A DNA stretch of 64,000 bases from Thalassobacillus cyri (lineage in GTDB: Bacteria > Bacillota > Bacilli > Bacillales > Halobacillaceae): positions 310,001 through 374,000 of the forward strand of contig NZ_FNQR01000001.1 in the NCBI RefSeq assembly GCF_900107755.1. Reading direction: 5' to 3'. The notes under the pieces were generated by a model, which searched no databases, had not been told where the DNA came from, and was given only the letters and a program-made list of their open reading frames with translations. A program made the position numbers and the translations under genes. This document shows, piece by piece, positions 42,693 through 51,672 of the stretch (position 1 is its first letter; each line of letters starts with the position of its first letter).

Positions 42693-42743
42693 GTTTCCTC
42701 CTCTTTCCGGGGAAAGGTCCCAGCTGTTGTGGTAAAAGGAAAT

Positions 42744-42775
42744 AGGCAAACGCCTATAAACTGGCGTTTGCCTTT
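42744..42775. terminator. Bidirectional terminator
   Basis: AGGCAAACGCC pairs with GGCGTTTGCCT around an 8-base loop, between convergent genes. Confidence 0.85.
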
Positions 42776-42782
42776 CATCAGG

Positions 42783-43532
42783 TTATTTTGTGTTGGTAAA
42801 TCCACCGTCAATCCGGATGACTTCCCCATTGATATATTCTGCTTTGGAAGTTAAGAGGAACGTAACAAGCTCAGCCACTTCTTCCGGTGTTCCCAAGCGC
42901 TTTTGGGGAATGCCTTGTTCCGCATTTTCCTTCATTTTTGGATTAGCATCAAAATAGGACTTGACCATTGGTGTTTCCGTAGGTCCTGGAGCAACGGCAT
43001 TGACGCGTAAACCGTCTTTCGCATACTCAGCAACCAAACTCTTCGTTATCCCGACGATGCCATGTTTGGTGGCAGAATAAGTGACTACCGTATCCTGACC
43101 GATGACTCCGGCGCTGGAGGCTGTATTGACAATAGCGCCACCGCCATTTTTCACCATCACTTCAGCGACATAGCGGACACCATACAGGGCACCCATCAGG
43201 TTGATGCCGACAATTTTTTCAATTTCATCAATGTCCGTTTCAAGGTAGTAAGCTCCACTGCCCGAAATTCCTGCATTATTAAAGAAATAATCGATCGTAC
43301 CGAATTTCTCGACGGTTTGGTCAACATAATTCTTCACTTCATCGGCTTTAGAGACATCCGCTTTAATAAAAATAGCTTCAACACCGGATTTTTTCACCAT
43401 CTCGACCGTTTTATTGCCGCCTTCTTCATCTATATCAACAACAACGATGTTCACTCCTTCTTCTGCTAAACGGAGTGCTGTGGATTGGCCTAAACCGCTG
43501 CCTCCACCGGTAATAATCGCAACTTTACTCAT
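42783..43532 (-). CDS. Short-chain dehydrogenase/reductase
   Basis: 249-aa classical SDR. NAD(P) site TGGGSGLGQSTALRLAEEG at residues 8-26, an Asp-rich end of strand two (VVVDIDEEGG) that favours NAD, NNAG at about 88, and the catalytic Ser-Tyr-Lys in TASSAGVIGQ and VTYSATKHGIV. The C-terminus EYINGEVIRIDGGFTNTK is typical. Glucose dehydrogenase and FabG relatives share this outline, so the substrate is open. AGGAGGTTTTTCAC precedes the ATG. Confidence 0.88.
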   Translation of the reverse strand: MSKVAIITGGGSGLGQSTALRLAEEGVNIVVVDIDEEGGNKTVEMVKKSGVEAIFIKADVSKADEVKNYVDQTVEKFGTIDYFFNNAGISGSGAYYLETDIDEIEKIVGINLMGALYGVRYVAEVMVKNGGGAIVNTASSAGVIGQDTVVTYSATKHGIVGITKSLVAEYAKDGLRVNAVAPGPTETPMVKSYFDANPKMKENAEQGIPQKRLGTPEEVAELVTFLLTSKAEYINGEVIRIDGGFTNTK

Positions 43533-43633
43533 GTGAAAAACCTCCTCTATACGTAGTTATTAGTCTTATATCTTAAAGTCACATTTTTCGTTTAAATTTT
43601 AATGACACACGAATAAAATTCCACACTTGATCT

Positions 43634-43897
43634 TTATTGAAACATTGGCCGAATCCTGTCTAAATCATTCATAAAGAGGCTTAACTCTTCCTGACTTAAT
43701 TGGATCAGTAATTGATCATTCAAGGACAGCACCTGGCCATCTGAATCCTGTGTATGTTGGTTCAGATATTCATAAATCATTTGGAACTGATTTTTATTAA
43801 AGCTGGATGTAGTGGTATGCTGCTTCACTTGCTGCAAGATGAATGTGTCATTTAATTGATCAAAGTTGCCAGATAGGATTTCTCCTGTAAATTCCAT
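43634..43897 (-). CDS. Small hydrophilic protein (87 aa)
   Basis: I place the start at ATG 43897 because AAAGGAGTGGGAAG lies directly before it; a longer frame to 44053 has none. The product is helical and rich in Gln, Leu and Asp (FDQLNDTFILQQVKQ, LSQEELSLFMNDLDRI), with no signal or membrane segment. No family is recognised. Confidence 0.55.
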   Translation of the reverse strand: MEFTGEILSGNFDQLNDTFILQQVKQHTTTSSFNKNQFQMIYEYLNQHTQDSDGQVLSLNDQLLIQLSQEELSLFMNDLDRIRPMFQ

Positions 43898-44145
43898 CTT
43901 CCCACTCCTTTGGTATTCAGCAGTTGAAGTTAGTTTATCCTTAATCTTTTCGCTTATCAGGACAAAAAAATAAATGTTGCTCGATTGCATGCATGGTAAC
44001 AATCGTTTTTGAGAAACATATTGATTAGGTTTATAGGGGAGAAATGCTATCATTTGTATATAAGCATAAATCTTATATCAGCTTTTTACAGTCTATGATG
44101 CCGCAACTTAGAAAAGCTGGTTCCATTAAAAGAGGAGGTATTCAC

Positions 44146-44424
44146 ATGACTACAATCAAACAAGGTGATGGAAAATTTTATGTCGGTGAAGATGAGCAAC
44201 ATCCACTGGCGGAAATTACTTTTCAGGAAAAAGATCATTTAGTTGTAGACCATACATATGTTTCGGAAGAGCTCCGGGGTCAGGGGATGGCCGCTAAATT
44301 AGTTGAAAAAGTGGTAGGATATGCCAGGGACGAACAGAAGAAGATCGATCCCAAATGCGACTACACGGAAAAGAAACTTAAAGAAACCCCTGAATATCAC
44401 GATGTTTTGCTGGAAAATGACTGA
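44146..44424 (+). CDS. Small GNAT-like N-acetyltransferase, YjdJ type
   Basis: 92 aa from ATG 44146 (AGAGGAGGTATTCAC upstream). It matches the compact acetyltransferase family containing B. subtilis YjdJ and human GTLF3B-type proteins: PLAEITFQEKDHLVVDHTYV, then the CoA-binding SEELRGQGMAAKLVEKVVGY. The following KIDPKCDYTEKKL replaces the usual C-terminal Cys-Pro segment. The natural substrate of this family is not known. It lies 22 bp upstream of the deaminase gene and is probably co-transcribed. Confidence 0.8.
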   Translation: MTTIKQGDGKFYVGEDEQHPLAEITFQEKDHLVVDHTYVSEELRGQGMAAKLVEKVVGYARDEQKKIDPKCDYTEKKLKETPEYHDVLLEND

Positions 44425-44446
44425 TCAGGAGAATAGAGGGGAGAAA

Positions 44447-44908
44447 ATGGATCAATTCATGAAACGAGCGGTCGATTTGGCAGTGGCGAACGTAAAAGAA
44501 GGAGGCCAGCCTTTTGGCGCTGTGCTTGTCAGGAATGGTGACATTGTCGCTGAAGGAGTGAATGAGCTGCACAAGCAGTATGATGTGAGTGGACATGCGG
44601 AACTGCTTGCCATCCGGCGGGTACAGGAAGAATTGCAGACGAACGACCTGTCCGGCTATACAATGTATGCCAGTGGGGAGCCTTGTCCGATGTGTCTTAC
44701 AGCGATGTATTTTGCAGGAATAGAAGATGTCTATTATTGTGCTTCTGTGGAAGAAGCGGTGGAAGCGGGATTAGGCAAGTCGAAGCAAGTCTATGACGAT
44801 TTGCAAAAAACAAAAGAGGAACGTTCACTCCGGATGCGGTATTTGCCTTTGGACGAAGGGCAAACCGATCCAATGAAGCTTTGGAAGGAGTCGTCATCGG
44901 AACACTAA
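44447..44908 (+). CDS. Nucleoside/guanine deaminase-like zinc enzyme
   Basis: 153-aa member of the cytidine deaminase-like fold. Zinc is held by His in GHAELLAIRRVQEEL (with the catalytic Glu) and by the two Cys of SGEPCPMCLTAMYFAG. The opening GGQPFGAVLVRNGDIVAEG is conserved. The length and C-terminus (DPMKLWKES) resemble GuaD-type guanine deaminase, but the substrate cannot be fixed from sequence alone. The ATG follows AGAGGGGAGAAA. Confidence 0.85.
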   Translation: MDQFMKRAVDLAVANVKEGGQPFGAVLVRNGDIVAEGVNELHKQYDVSGHAELLAIRRVQEELQTNDLSGYTMYASGEPCPMCLTAMYFAGIEDVYYCASVEEAVEAGLGKSKQVYDDLQKTKEERSLRMRYLPLDEGQTDPMKLWKESSSEH

Positions 44909-44929
44909 GGTACTGCCATCCCCTCAGAG

Positions 44930-44965
44930 TACAGATGAAAATCTGCCAGCTCTGAGGGCTATTTC
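44930..44965 (+). terminator. Intrinsic terminator
   Basis: CCCTCAGAG pairs with CTCTGAGGG, with an inner AGAT/ATCT stem, after the deaminase stop. Confidence 0.75.
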
Positions 44966-45161
44966 ATTTTAAGGATATTATTAAAAGAATTTTGCTAAAA
45001 AAGAGAGACAATCCGATGATATAAACTGGGCTCACTCATTGGATTTTCCATTTGTATTAACTAACAAACCAGTTAGTAAACGTGTTTTGAATTAATCTTG
45101 TACTTAAAATGTAGGGAAGCGAATATAATCTCATTGGTGAAGACTCAGGGGAGGGATTATA

Positions 45162-45953
45162 TTGGCGAATCAATTTGTAACTCGGTCACTTGATGAAATC
45201 CGTTTCTGGTCCAGGATTATGAAAGAGCATGCTTTATTTTTAAGTCTTGGATTCAATTTTGATGACAAAAAATTAATCCAGGAGGCACAGCAGTTCATTG
45301 ATTTGTTTGAGAAGATTGAACAGCAGTTAAGTAATTTTAATGCAAACTCAGACCCTCAGCAAATCGCAGCTTTTAATAATCAAGTCCATCAAGCAGCTCA
45401 TGCGATATGGGCATATAAACGAAAGGTCCTCGGGCTGACACTGCGATGTGAAATCCGATCCAACAATTATCCTTTGTTGCTGGACCATACTAGTCGAGAG
45501 GCAGCATATTTCGGGGAGCGTCTAAAAGAATTGAATGAAGGTAAATTACAACCTACTCCAGCCAAAATCATTAAAGAGAATGTATTCTTTTTAAGATTAA
45601 TGGCAGACCACTCTAAGTTTATCGGTCATCTCCTTGATCCCTCCGAAAGAAAATTGGTTGATCAAGCACGGGAATTCAGTCATGATTTTGATCAATTGGT
45701 TTTTCAAGCAGTTGACTTGGATTCCATGCGGCCTCAATCAGAAACGCAGCCATTATTAGATAAATTCCTTGATGAAAACCGCGTCTCGGTTGTTGCTCTG
45801 CGGGATTTTAAGAAAACAGCACGTGAATTGATCGAAGCGTGCAGAATCAAAAGTAATATTCATCCACTTCTAGCTGACCATGTATTCCGGGAAGCGGAAA
45901 GGTTCCTGCATATTATAGATATGTTCGAAGTTAGTCTAGGGTCAGATCATTAG
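45162..45953 (+). CDS. DUF2935 family protein
   Basis: 263 aa, all helical, with two homologous halves, each with a His-rich helix pair: SLDEIRFWSRIMKEHALFL and DHTSREAAYFGERLKE in the first, and IKENVFFLRLMADHSKFIG and DHVFREAERFLHIIDMFE in the second. This is the layout of DUF2935, a ferritin-like metal-binding family of spore formers whose function is unknown. TTG start after GGGGAGGGATTATA. Single gene. Confidence 0.85.
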   Translation: MANQFVTRSLDEIRFWSRIMKEHALFLSLGFNFDDKKLIQEAQQFIDLFEKIEQQLSNFNANSDPQQIAAFNNQVHQAAHAIWAYKRKVLGLTLRCEIRSNNYPLLLDHTSREAAYFGERLKELNEGKLQPTPAKIIKENVFFLRLMADHSKFIGHLLDPSERKLVDQAREFSHDFDQLVFQAVDLDSMRPQSETQPLLDKFLDENRVSVVALRDFKKTARELIEACRIKSNIHPLLADHVFREAERFLHIIDMFEVSLGSDH

Positions 45954-46153
45954 CTATTATGGTACCTATGCGTTCTAAATACTATCACAATTCTTATTTC
46001 ATTTAATGGAAATATATTTGTTTCATTTTAGGGACGATTCTCCATTACGAGATAGTCGTCCTTTTTGCTTTGAAATTGGACAGTTTAGTGGAATAAAGGT
46101 ATAAAAAGAATGACATTCACTTTTTTTTCATACAATGTCTTTGGGGTGAAAAA

Positions 46154-46597
46154 ATGCCAAGAGTAAAATACAAGGATTCAGATGTTGCCTTAATGGCAAG
46201 GATGATGAGAGCAGAAGCTGTAGGGGAAGGAAAACAAGGAATGTTGTATGTCGGCAACGTCATTGTTAATCGTGCGAAAGCGGCTTGTTTAGACTTTAAA
46301 GATGTAAGAACAATTTACGATGTCATTTTTCAAGTGCAGGGAGGAAATTATTCTTTTGAAGCTGTTCAAAAAGGCAACGTATTTTATAACAGGGCGAGAT
46401 CTGTAGAAAAAAGATTAGCCAAAAAGAACTTAGATTATTGGAGGCAGCATCCAGCAAAGTATTCGCTTTGGTATTTTAATCCATACGGTCCATGCCCTCC
46501 AACATGGTACGGTCAACCTTTTGCAGGTCAGTATAAACAACATTGTTATTATGAACCAGTAGCTGATACATGTGACAGTGTATATATCGGAGGTTAA
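46154..46597 (+). CDS. Spore cortex-lytic cell wall hydrolase, CwlJ/SleB family
   Basis: 147 aa, without a signal peptide, which fits CwlJ (placed in the spore coat) better than secreted SleB. Catalytic domain motifs: LMARMMRAEAVGEGKQGMLY with the catalytic Glu, VGNVIVNRAKA, and SLWYFNPYGPCPPTWYGQPF. It degrades cortex peptidoglycan during germination. CwlJ usually needs GerQ, which is not next to it here. GGGGTGAAAAA lies before the ATG. Confidence 0.88.
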   Translation: MPRVKYKDSDVALMARMMRAEAVGEGKQGMLYVGNVIVNRAKAACLDFKDVRTIYDVIFQVQGGNYSFEAVQKGNVFYNRARSVEKRLAKKNLDYWRQHPAKYSLWYFNPYGPCPPTWYGQPFAGQYKQHCYYEPVADTCDSVYIGG

Positions 46598-46641
46598 TCA
46601 TACGCTTTTTTATTGATAGACTGTATTGGTAAATTACGAAT

Positions 46642-46680
46642 AAAGAGGGAACTTCCGCTGTCAGGAAGCTCCCTTTTTTA
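46642..46680. terminator. Intrinsic terminator
   Basis: AAAGAGGGAACTTCC pairs with GGAAGCTCCCTTTTTT. Confidence 0.85.
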
Positions 46681-46730
46681 TGAATAGCTTACTTCTGTAA
46701 AAAAGTTACAGCCCCCAGAGGTCCTAACCA

Positions 46731-47681
46731 TCAGCCAGCATTGATGGACTTTTTAGTGTTACGTTTTTTCCTGGTGGAAGGCTCTTTACTCCATGCTAAA
46801 AACAGCGTCATCGTGATAATGCTGGCAGTTCCAACCCATTGGAAAACTCCAAAAGGCTCGTGCAGCCAGATGACTGTCGTCAGCACTGCAGACAAAGGCT
46901 CCAGGCTGCCCAGCAGGCTTGTCTCCTGTGGAGAGAGGCTTTTTAGACTTTCGATATAGAACCAGAAGGCTATCATCGTACCGAATATAATGACAAATAT
47001 AAGGTAGCCATAAACTTCCGCCGAGAAAGTGGAAGTATCCACTTGCCAGGGAGGATGAATGAAGCTTAAGGCGAAACCGCCGATGACCATCGCCCAGCCA
47101 ACAACAGTTAGAGAGTCGTATAGCTTTAGCAATGGGACAGCATACAGCGTGTAAAAGGCTAATGCTACTCCCGATAAAATCCCCCAGATGATTGCCGGAC
47201 TAGGCACCGATAGCTGGGAGACGGAGCCGTTTGTCAATAAGAAAAAGCACCCGATTAACGTGAGCGAAACGGTCACCATATCACGCCCGGTCAATACAGT
47301 CTGCCGGCGTAGCAGCAAATAGATGATAATCATGGCCGGTGCCAGATATTGCAGCAGCGTCGCAACGGCGGCATTTCCATGATTGATGGAAGCCATGTAT
47401 GTATATTGGACACCGAGCATGCCGAGCAGACCGAAGATGATCAATTGGAGGGCTGTTTTTTTATTCTTCCAGACGGCGAAGACCTGGGATCGATCTTTCT
47501 TAAAATACTGGACGGCTAATAGCAGCAAGCCGGCGATAAGCAGGCGGATTGTTACCAGCCAATTGACATCGATTTGATAATCCTGAAAGAGCTTTTGGGA
47601 GACTGTACCACCGACGCCCCAAAAAGTCGCCCCGGTGATCACAAGGAGAAAGCCGGTGCTTTTAGCAGATCTATCCATCAT
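46731..47681 (-). CDS. EamA/DMT-family transporter
   Basis: 316 aa, ten hydrophobic segments in two EamA repeats (first [20 protein letters not shown], second ending [20 protein letters not shown]). The typical phrase [20 protein letters not shown] is present. Such carriers export amino acids or other small metabolites; the substrate is unknown. GAGGTGTGAGTCC precedes the ATG. Confidence 0.88.
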   Translation of the reverse strand: MMDRSAKSTGFLLVITGATFWGVGGTVSQKLFQDYQIDVNWLVTIRLLIAGLLLLAVQYFKKDRSQVFAVWKNKKTALQLIIFGLLGMLGVQYTYMASINHGNAAVATLLQYLAPAMIIIYLLLRRQTVLTGRDMVTVSLTLIGCFFLLTNGSVSQLSVPSPAIIWGILSGVALAFYTLYAVPLLKLYDSLTVVGWAMVIGGFALSFIHPPWQVDTSTFSAEVYGYLIFVIIFGTMIAFWFYIESLKSLSPQETSLLGSLEPLSAVLTTVIWLHEPFGVFQWVGTASIITMTLFLAWSKEPSTRKKRNTKKSINAG

Positions 47682-47896
47682 GGACTCACACCTCTAAAAT
47701 AGAATGATAATGCTATCATAAAGGAAAAGCAGGTGGATGCCTACCTGGTATGGAGGAAAATTTGAGGCAATGGGCAGAGGAAGGGGAAGCTTGTACGATA
47801 GATCATAAAAGAAAGTCCAGTGAGCGAACTGGAGTAAATATGGGGGGAAACACTACCTGCTTTTTTGGGGGAGGATTTAAACGTGTGGTTGTCTAA

Positions 47897-48379
47897 TCAT
47901 TCATAACTGGCCCCTCCGTTCTCTTGGCCGCTTCCATCAGGGACAGCCATCCCCATATTCTGTACCGCCTCTTTTGCCTGGCTTAAATAAGCCTTCGCAT
48001 ATTCCTGCCATTGCATTGCGGTTTGGACGGCTCCTTTATATTCAGCGTTTATATTTTCCTCCATCACTTGTAATCCTTTGTCTACCGCTTCATCCCGTTG
48101 GGCGGCATTATTAATACAAGCGCTTAAAGTATTAATAATAGTCTGCTGCTGTTCCCCGTTTACAAGTCGCTGGGCGGATCCTGTAGCGGTTACCCGATGA
48201 TAAGATGCAGGAATAAGCTGACGATGCATATCATTGAGTCCCGTTAAATTCTGGGTTTCCGGGATGTGATATAGTTCGGAAGTGTAGGAGCAAACCATTT
48301 GTTCTGCATATAAACTTTGCTGCAGCAAAGTCAGTACTTGCCCCCAGTTGTTCACGCGATAAAAGTAATACGGATACAT
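47897..48379 (-). CDS. Helical protein of unknown function (160 aa)
   Basis: AAAGGAGATGGCTTT gives a strong start. The protein begins MYPYYFYRVNNWGQVL and is otherwise long helices rich in Gln, Ala and Glu (VNGEQQQTIINTLSACINNA, AVQTAMQWQEYAKAYLSQA), like a four-helix, ferritin-like bundle but without a clear metal motif. The Tyr-rich start resembles some spore-coat-associated proteins, as in the cupin fusion at 50788. Function unknown. Confidence 0.6.
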   Translation of the reverse strand: MYPYYFYRVNNWGQVLTLLQQSLYAEQMVCSYTSELYHIPETQNLTGLNDMHRQLIPASYHRVTATGSAQRLVNGEQQQTIINTLSACINNAAQRDEAVDKGLQVMEENINAEYKGAVQTAMQWQEYAKAYLSQAKEAVQNMGMAVPDGSGQENGGASYE

Positions 48380-48699
48380 AAAGCCATCTCCTTTTTATCA
48401 ATGTTTAGCATACCCACCATCATAGTTATGAGACAGCAGTGAAGTTCATGCTTAATACAGAAATGCTTTTTCTAAAAAAAGAGAACCATATAGGTTAAGT
48501 TAGCTGAATAATCTGGACCTACGTACACGTTGGGATATGATGTATGGGAGGGATCGTTGACATGGAAAATGCGGGGGAGTTTTCACTAAGGAACTATTTG
48601 AATGCTATGTAGAAAAGGGATAGCTCATGGTGCTGGCGATCTGTCCCTTATAAAATTGCAGAAACACGAAGTAAGAGATTAAAAGACTATAAACGGATG
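48380..48699. other. Intergenic stretch
   Basis: A 15-codon frame near 48561-48611 with GGAGGG upstream is too short to support. Nothing else is evident. Confidence 0.3.
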
Positions 48700-49590
48700 C
48701 TAAAATTCCTGGAGCATATAGTCCGGTATTGCTATTTCTTCCATCATATCAATAAATATGGTTACCAAATTTCCGTCGAATTGAGACCAGGAGCCTTTAC
48801 GTAATTCCTGAAAGGCATCGGAGTAGCTAAGTATCGCTTTTTTATAATTACGCCGGTCTATGGTCATTGTATCAAAAGCATCACATATTCCAATGATCCG
48901 GCCCTGAACTGTAATCTCGTCACCGACCAGGCGGCGGGGATATCCGGTCCCATCCCACCTTTCATGATGATCACGAATAAATTTAGCTGCTCTCGTTAAA
49001 CCAAGATGCTTCCGTACTATGGTATTCCCGATATGCGAGTGACTTTGGATGATCGTAAACTCTAATTCGGTAAGCTTCCCGGGTTTTAATAAAATGTTTT
49101 TAGAGAGTCCCATTTTGCCGATATCATGTAATAGGGAAGCAACTCGCAGGTCTTCATCATAACAGTCCGCTCGCTTGGCTAGCGAACTGGCAAGGAACAT
49201 TACCCGTAAGGAATGATATTTGAACATTTGAATGACTTCATTATCCTGGGCGATCTCATAAAAGAGAGTCTCCGGGTCACGCCCCATACCGGTGAAAGGT
49301 TGCTCATTTTCCTCGATAGTCTTTGTTTCCGTCAGGGTCTGGTCTTCTTGTGGACGGAGTGGGAATTTTTCTTCGATACTTCTGAATATTTCTTCAAATG
49401 TTCGTTTCTCATCCCTTTTTTCAGAGATATATGCAGCTATTTTTAAATCATTTTGATCGTAAACTTTTTCGCCATTTTCTATTAGCGCATGATGATTTAA
49501 TTTCACTTCAAGCTCTTTAAACCATTGGGTTACTACTTCGGAATTTCTTTCTAAATAAGTAGAAATGTCTGGTAAACTATATGTTTTCAT
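48700..49590 (-). CDS. HD-GYP domain protein with MerR-like N-terminus
   Basis: 296 aa. Residues 1-70 resemble a MerR-type DNA-binding head (YSLPDISTYLERNSEVVTQW, then DQNDLKIAAYI). From about 125 to 270 there is an HD-GYP domain with ASLLHDIGKMGLSKNILLKP, SHSHIGNTIV, and HHERWDGTGYPRRLVGDEI, including both HD and GYP residues expected of a c-di-GMP phosphodiesterase. The acidic linker is about 30 residues. Activity on c-di-GMP and DNA binding are inferences. Confidence 0.82.
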   Translation of the reverse strand: MKTYSLPDISTYLERNSEVVTQWFKELEVKLNHHALIENGEKVYDQNDLKIAAYISEKRDEKRTFEEIFRSIEEKFPLRPQEDQTLTETKTIEENEQPFTGMGRDPETLFYEIAQDNEVIQMFKYHSLRVMFLASSLAKRADCYDEDLRVASLLHDIGKMGLSKNILLKPGKLTELEFTIIQSHSHIGNTIVRKHLGLTRAAKFIRDHHERWDGTGYPRRLVGDEITVQGRIIGICDAFDTMTIDRRNYKKAILSYSDAFQELRKGSWSQFDGNLVTIFIDMMEEIAIPDYMLQEF

Positions 49591-49728
49591 GTATATGTTT
49601 TACTCCTTTTTCGCTTTAACTAGGTGAAGAAATTATATGGAATTATAGCATAGAAGATTACATTTATACCAGTAATTAGTAAAACACAGCTGATTCGCTC
49701 GGCAAATAAAAACTTGTGCCCATAAGTA
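49591..49728. other. Intergenic, promoter of the HD-GYP gene
   Basis: AT-rich, no gene. The 21-bp array begins right after it. Confidence 0.3.
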
Positions 49729-49854
49729 GTTAGGGCGGAACTTGGTTGTGTTAAGTCGGAAGATGCTTCCGTTAGGACAGAACATTCGGCCGTTAGGGCA
49801 GAAGTTTGTAGCGTTAGGTCAGAAGGTAGGCCAGTTAGGGCGGAAGTTTCACCG
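49729..49854 (+). repeat. Second six-unit 21-bp tandem repeat array
   Basis: Six units of exactly 21 bp, starting GTTAGGGCGGAACTTGGTTG. The consensus GTTAGGNCAGAAN matches the array at 16194-16319. One frame reads heptads such as SAVRAEV and CSVRSEG, a different reading frame from the first array, so a protein role is unlikely. Confidence 0.85.
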
Positions 49855-49942
49855 CAACTCCGAAAACCAGTTCACTTTCCGTTCATTTTCAATTCTTATA
49901 CTTTAAGAAAGTTTAACTTTTGTAGTAATGCTTTTGCCATAA

Positions 49943-49985
49943 AAAAGTGCCTGCCCTGTCTGTAACAATCGGGGCAGGCACCTTT
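49943..49985. terminator. AAAGTGCCTGCCC-family hairpin terminator
   Basis: AAAGTGCCTGCCC pairs with GGGGCAGGCACCTTT directly after the YkuK-like gene. Confidence 0.8.
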
Positions 49986-49992
49986 ATTTCGC

Positions 49993-50517
49993 TTATTTAG
50001 TATATTTGTTGGCGTAACCGCTTGCGACGATTGCATCTGGTTTTATTTTCGCTTCCATCCCGAGCGATTCGATCCTCGCCATCATTTCCTCTACATAGAT
50101 TCGTGTCCGGTTTCTTTCCCCTGCGCCAATATCGATGTGACCTTCGATAGAGAAGCTGGCACCTTTATAAATGTGAGGCAGGACGATATTGATCAGTTTG
50201 GTCTTTTTTTCTTCGGTGAAAAGACTGGCGACTTCCTCTGTCAAGGAAGTTTCGTAGGATATACGCTCACCGAGTACATGCATTTGTCTGTTTACGACTT
50301 CCTTCCTGAAACAGGCCCAAACGCCAGCGCCTTTGCGTTGAATGACGATTCCTGTGATAAAAACAGTGGCATGCGTGTGTACTTGAGAGTCCGTACCTAA
50401 CATCAGCTTATAGTTACCCATCGGTTCCTTCTTCATAAAGCTATAGATGTAATGAAATACCTCATCGAAATTCATTTTATTCCGGGAGATATTTTGAAAA
50501 TTCAACGGTCTGTCCAT
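49993..50517 (-). CDS. YkuK-like RNase H-fold protein
   Basis: 174 aa of the DUF458/YkuK family, found in endospore formers. An RNase H-like start, MLGTDSQVHTHATVFITGIV, supplies the conserved Asp, and HIDIGAGERNRTRIYVEEMM follows. In spore formers the gene is common near sporulation genes, but its substrate is unknown. CAGGGGGAAACCAC precedes the ATG. Confidence 0.85.
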   Translation of the reverse strand: MDRPLNFQNISRNKMNFDEVFHYIYSFMKKEPMGNYKLMLGTDSQVHTHATVFITGIVIQRKGAGVWACFRKEVVNRQMHVLGERISYETSLTEEVASLFTEEKKTKLINIVLPHIYKGASFSIEGHIDIGAGERNRTRIYVEEMMARIESLGMEAKIKPDAIVASGYANKYTK

Positions 50518-50726
50518 GTGGTTTCCCCCTGTTTAATCAGCGGTGTATTCCAGTACTTTTTTTAGAGGATGTTCTAAAAAGAACCCCTTTATGCAAAAAG
50601 GGATTTGCAGCGGAGGTTTCGATTGCCATGCAAGTGGAGTTGTGAGGATAGGTAAAATCAACTATGCAAAAAGCAGCGTCATACTATAACGTATGTTAAA
50701 AGAAGCATTTTATTGAATCGATGAGA

Positions 50727-50777
50727 AAAAAGCCTGCCCTACGAGTCAAATTGACAAGGAGGGCAGGCACTTCTTTT
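50727..50777. terminator. AGCCTGCCC-family hairpin terminator
   Basis: AGCCTGCCC pairs with GGGCAGGC and is followed by ACTTCTTTT, right after the stop codon of the cupin-fusion gene. Confidence 0.75.
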
Positions 50778-50787
50778 AACTGATTAT

Positions 50788-51672
50788 TCACTCTTCAGCA
50801 GCCAATGCGTCTGCTTTCGTTTCATGAACGGTACCAAATGGATGCTCCGGTGGCGCATAGATGGTGTAAAGCTTAAGCGGTTCATCCCCTGTATTGGTCA
50901 GGTTGTGCCATTTACCAGCAGGTACCATGATGGCATAGTCATCCTCTACGTTTTCTTCAAAGTCTAACTGGTCCGCACTGTCTCCCATTTGAACCAGTCC
51001 CTCACCTTGCTCGATTCGTAAAAACTGGTCGACATCCGGATGGACTTCCAGACCGATGTCATCCCCTACCCCGATGGTCATCAAGGTCACCTGCAGGTTT
51101 TCGCCTGTCCATAAGGCGGTCCGGAATGTATCGTTTTGCAGCGTAGCCTCTTCGATATCCACTACAAATGGTTCGGTGCCATAATCTTTCAGCACCACCC
51201 TTGTTTCCTCGCTTAAGGTATGGAACTTCTCCGCATGTCTGGCATCATCATGACAAGCTCTCCAAAATATTTTAGAGAATGGGGAGTGCTGATAAGAGGC
51301 ATAGCTTTGACGGTTTGTTTCATAACTTTGCGCTTCTGTCTGGCAGGCCTTTTGTAACCCTTCCTGATAGGAATCGAAAGTGATCTTTTCAATTTCACAG
51401 GCAGGCTGTCTGCCGGTCAGCATGACATATAGGTCGTTCAGTTGTCTCCAGTGGAGCTTTTCCTCTTCTGCAGCCCGAAGGATTACCTGTTGATGCTGCT
51501 GGTTTGGTGCATGGCTGGCTAATCGGCTGTAAAAATCACCGACTTCTGCTTTCTCTTTTATCGCGGCCCGTAACGTTTCAGGAACATACTGATTATTTCT
51601 CGTCATGAAGTTTTGGGGCATAGGGGCGTTTACGTAATAAGGATATTGGTATACAGGCGGGAATTGGTTCAC
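50788..51672 (-). CDS. Ferritin-like/cupin fusion protein
   Basis: 294 aa. The Tyr/Pro-rich N-terminus (FPPVYQYPYYVNAP) is followed by a ferritin-like bundle with carboxylate/His motifs (EKAEVGDFYSRLA, AAEEEKLHWRQLNDLY, CHDDARHAEKFHTL). Residues 190-285 form a cupin: GDDIGLEVHPDVDQFLRIEQ with motif 1 and VPAGKWHNLTNTGDEPLKLY with motif 2. Both domains could bind iron or manganese. GTG start 10 bases after AAAGGA. Each domain is common, the combination less so. Function unknown. Confidence 0.82.
   Translation of the reverse strand: MNQFPPVYQYPYYVNAPMPQNFMTRNNQYVPETLRAAIKEKAEVGDFYSRLASHAPNQQHQQVILRAAEEEKLHWRQLNDLYVMLTGRQPACEIEKITFDSYQEGLQKACQTEAQSYETNRQSYASYQHSPFSKIFWRACHDDARHAEKFHTLSEETRVVLKDYGTEPFVVDIEEATLQNDTFRTALWTGENLQVTLMTIGVGDDIGLEVHPDVDQFLRIEQGEGLVQMGDSADQLDFEENVEDDYAIMVPAGKWHNLTNTGDEPLKLYTIYAPPEHPFGTVHETKADALAAEE

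Noticed and set aside
48561-48611. 15-codon gene after GGAGGG
   Set aside because: Too short, with no family or structural support.
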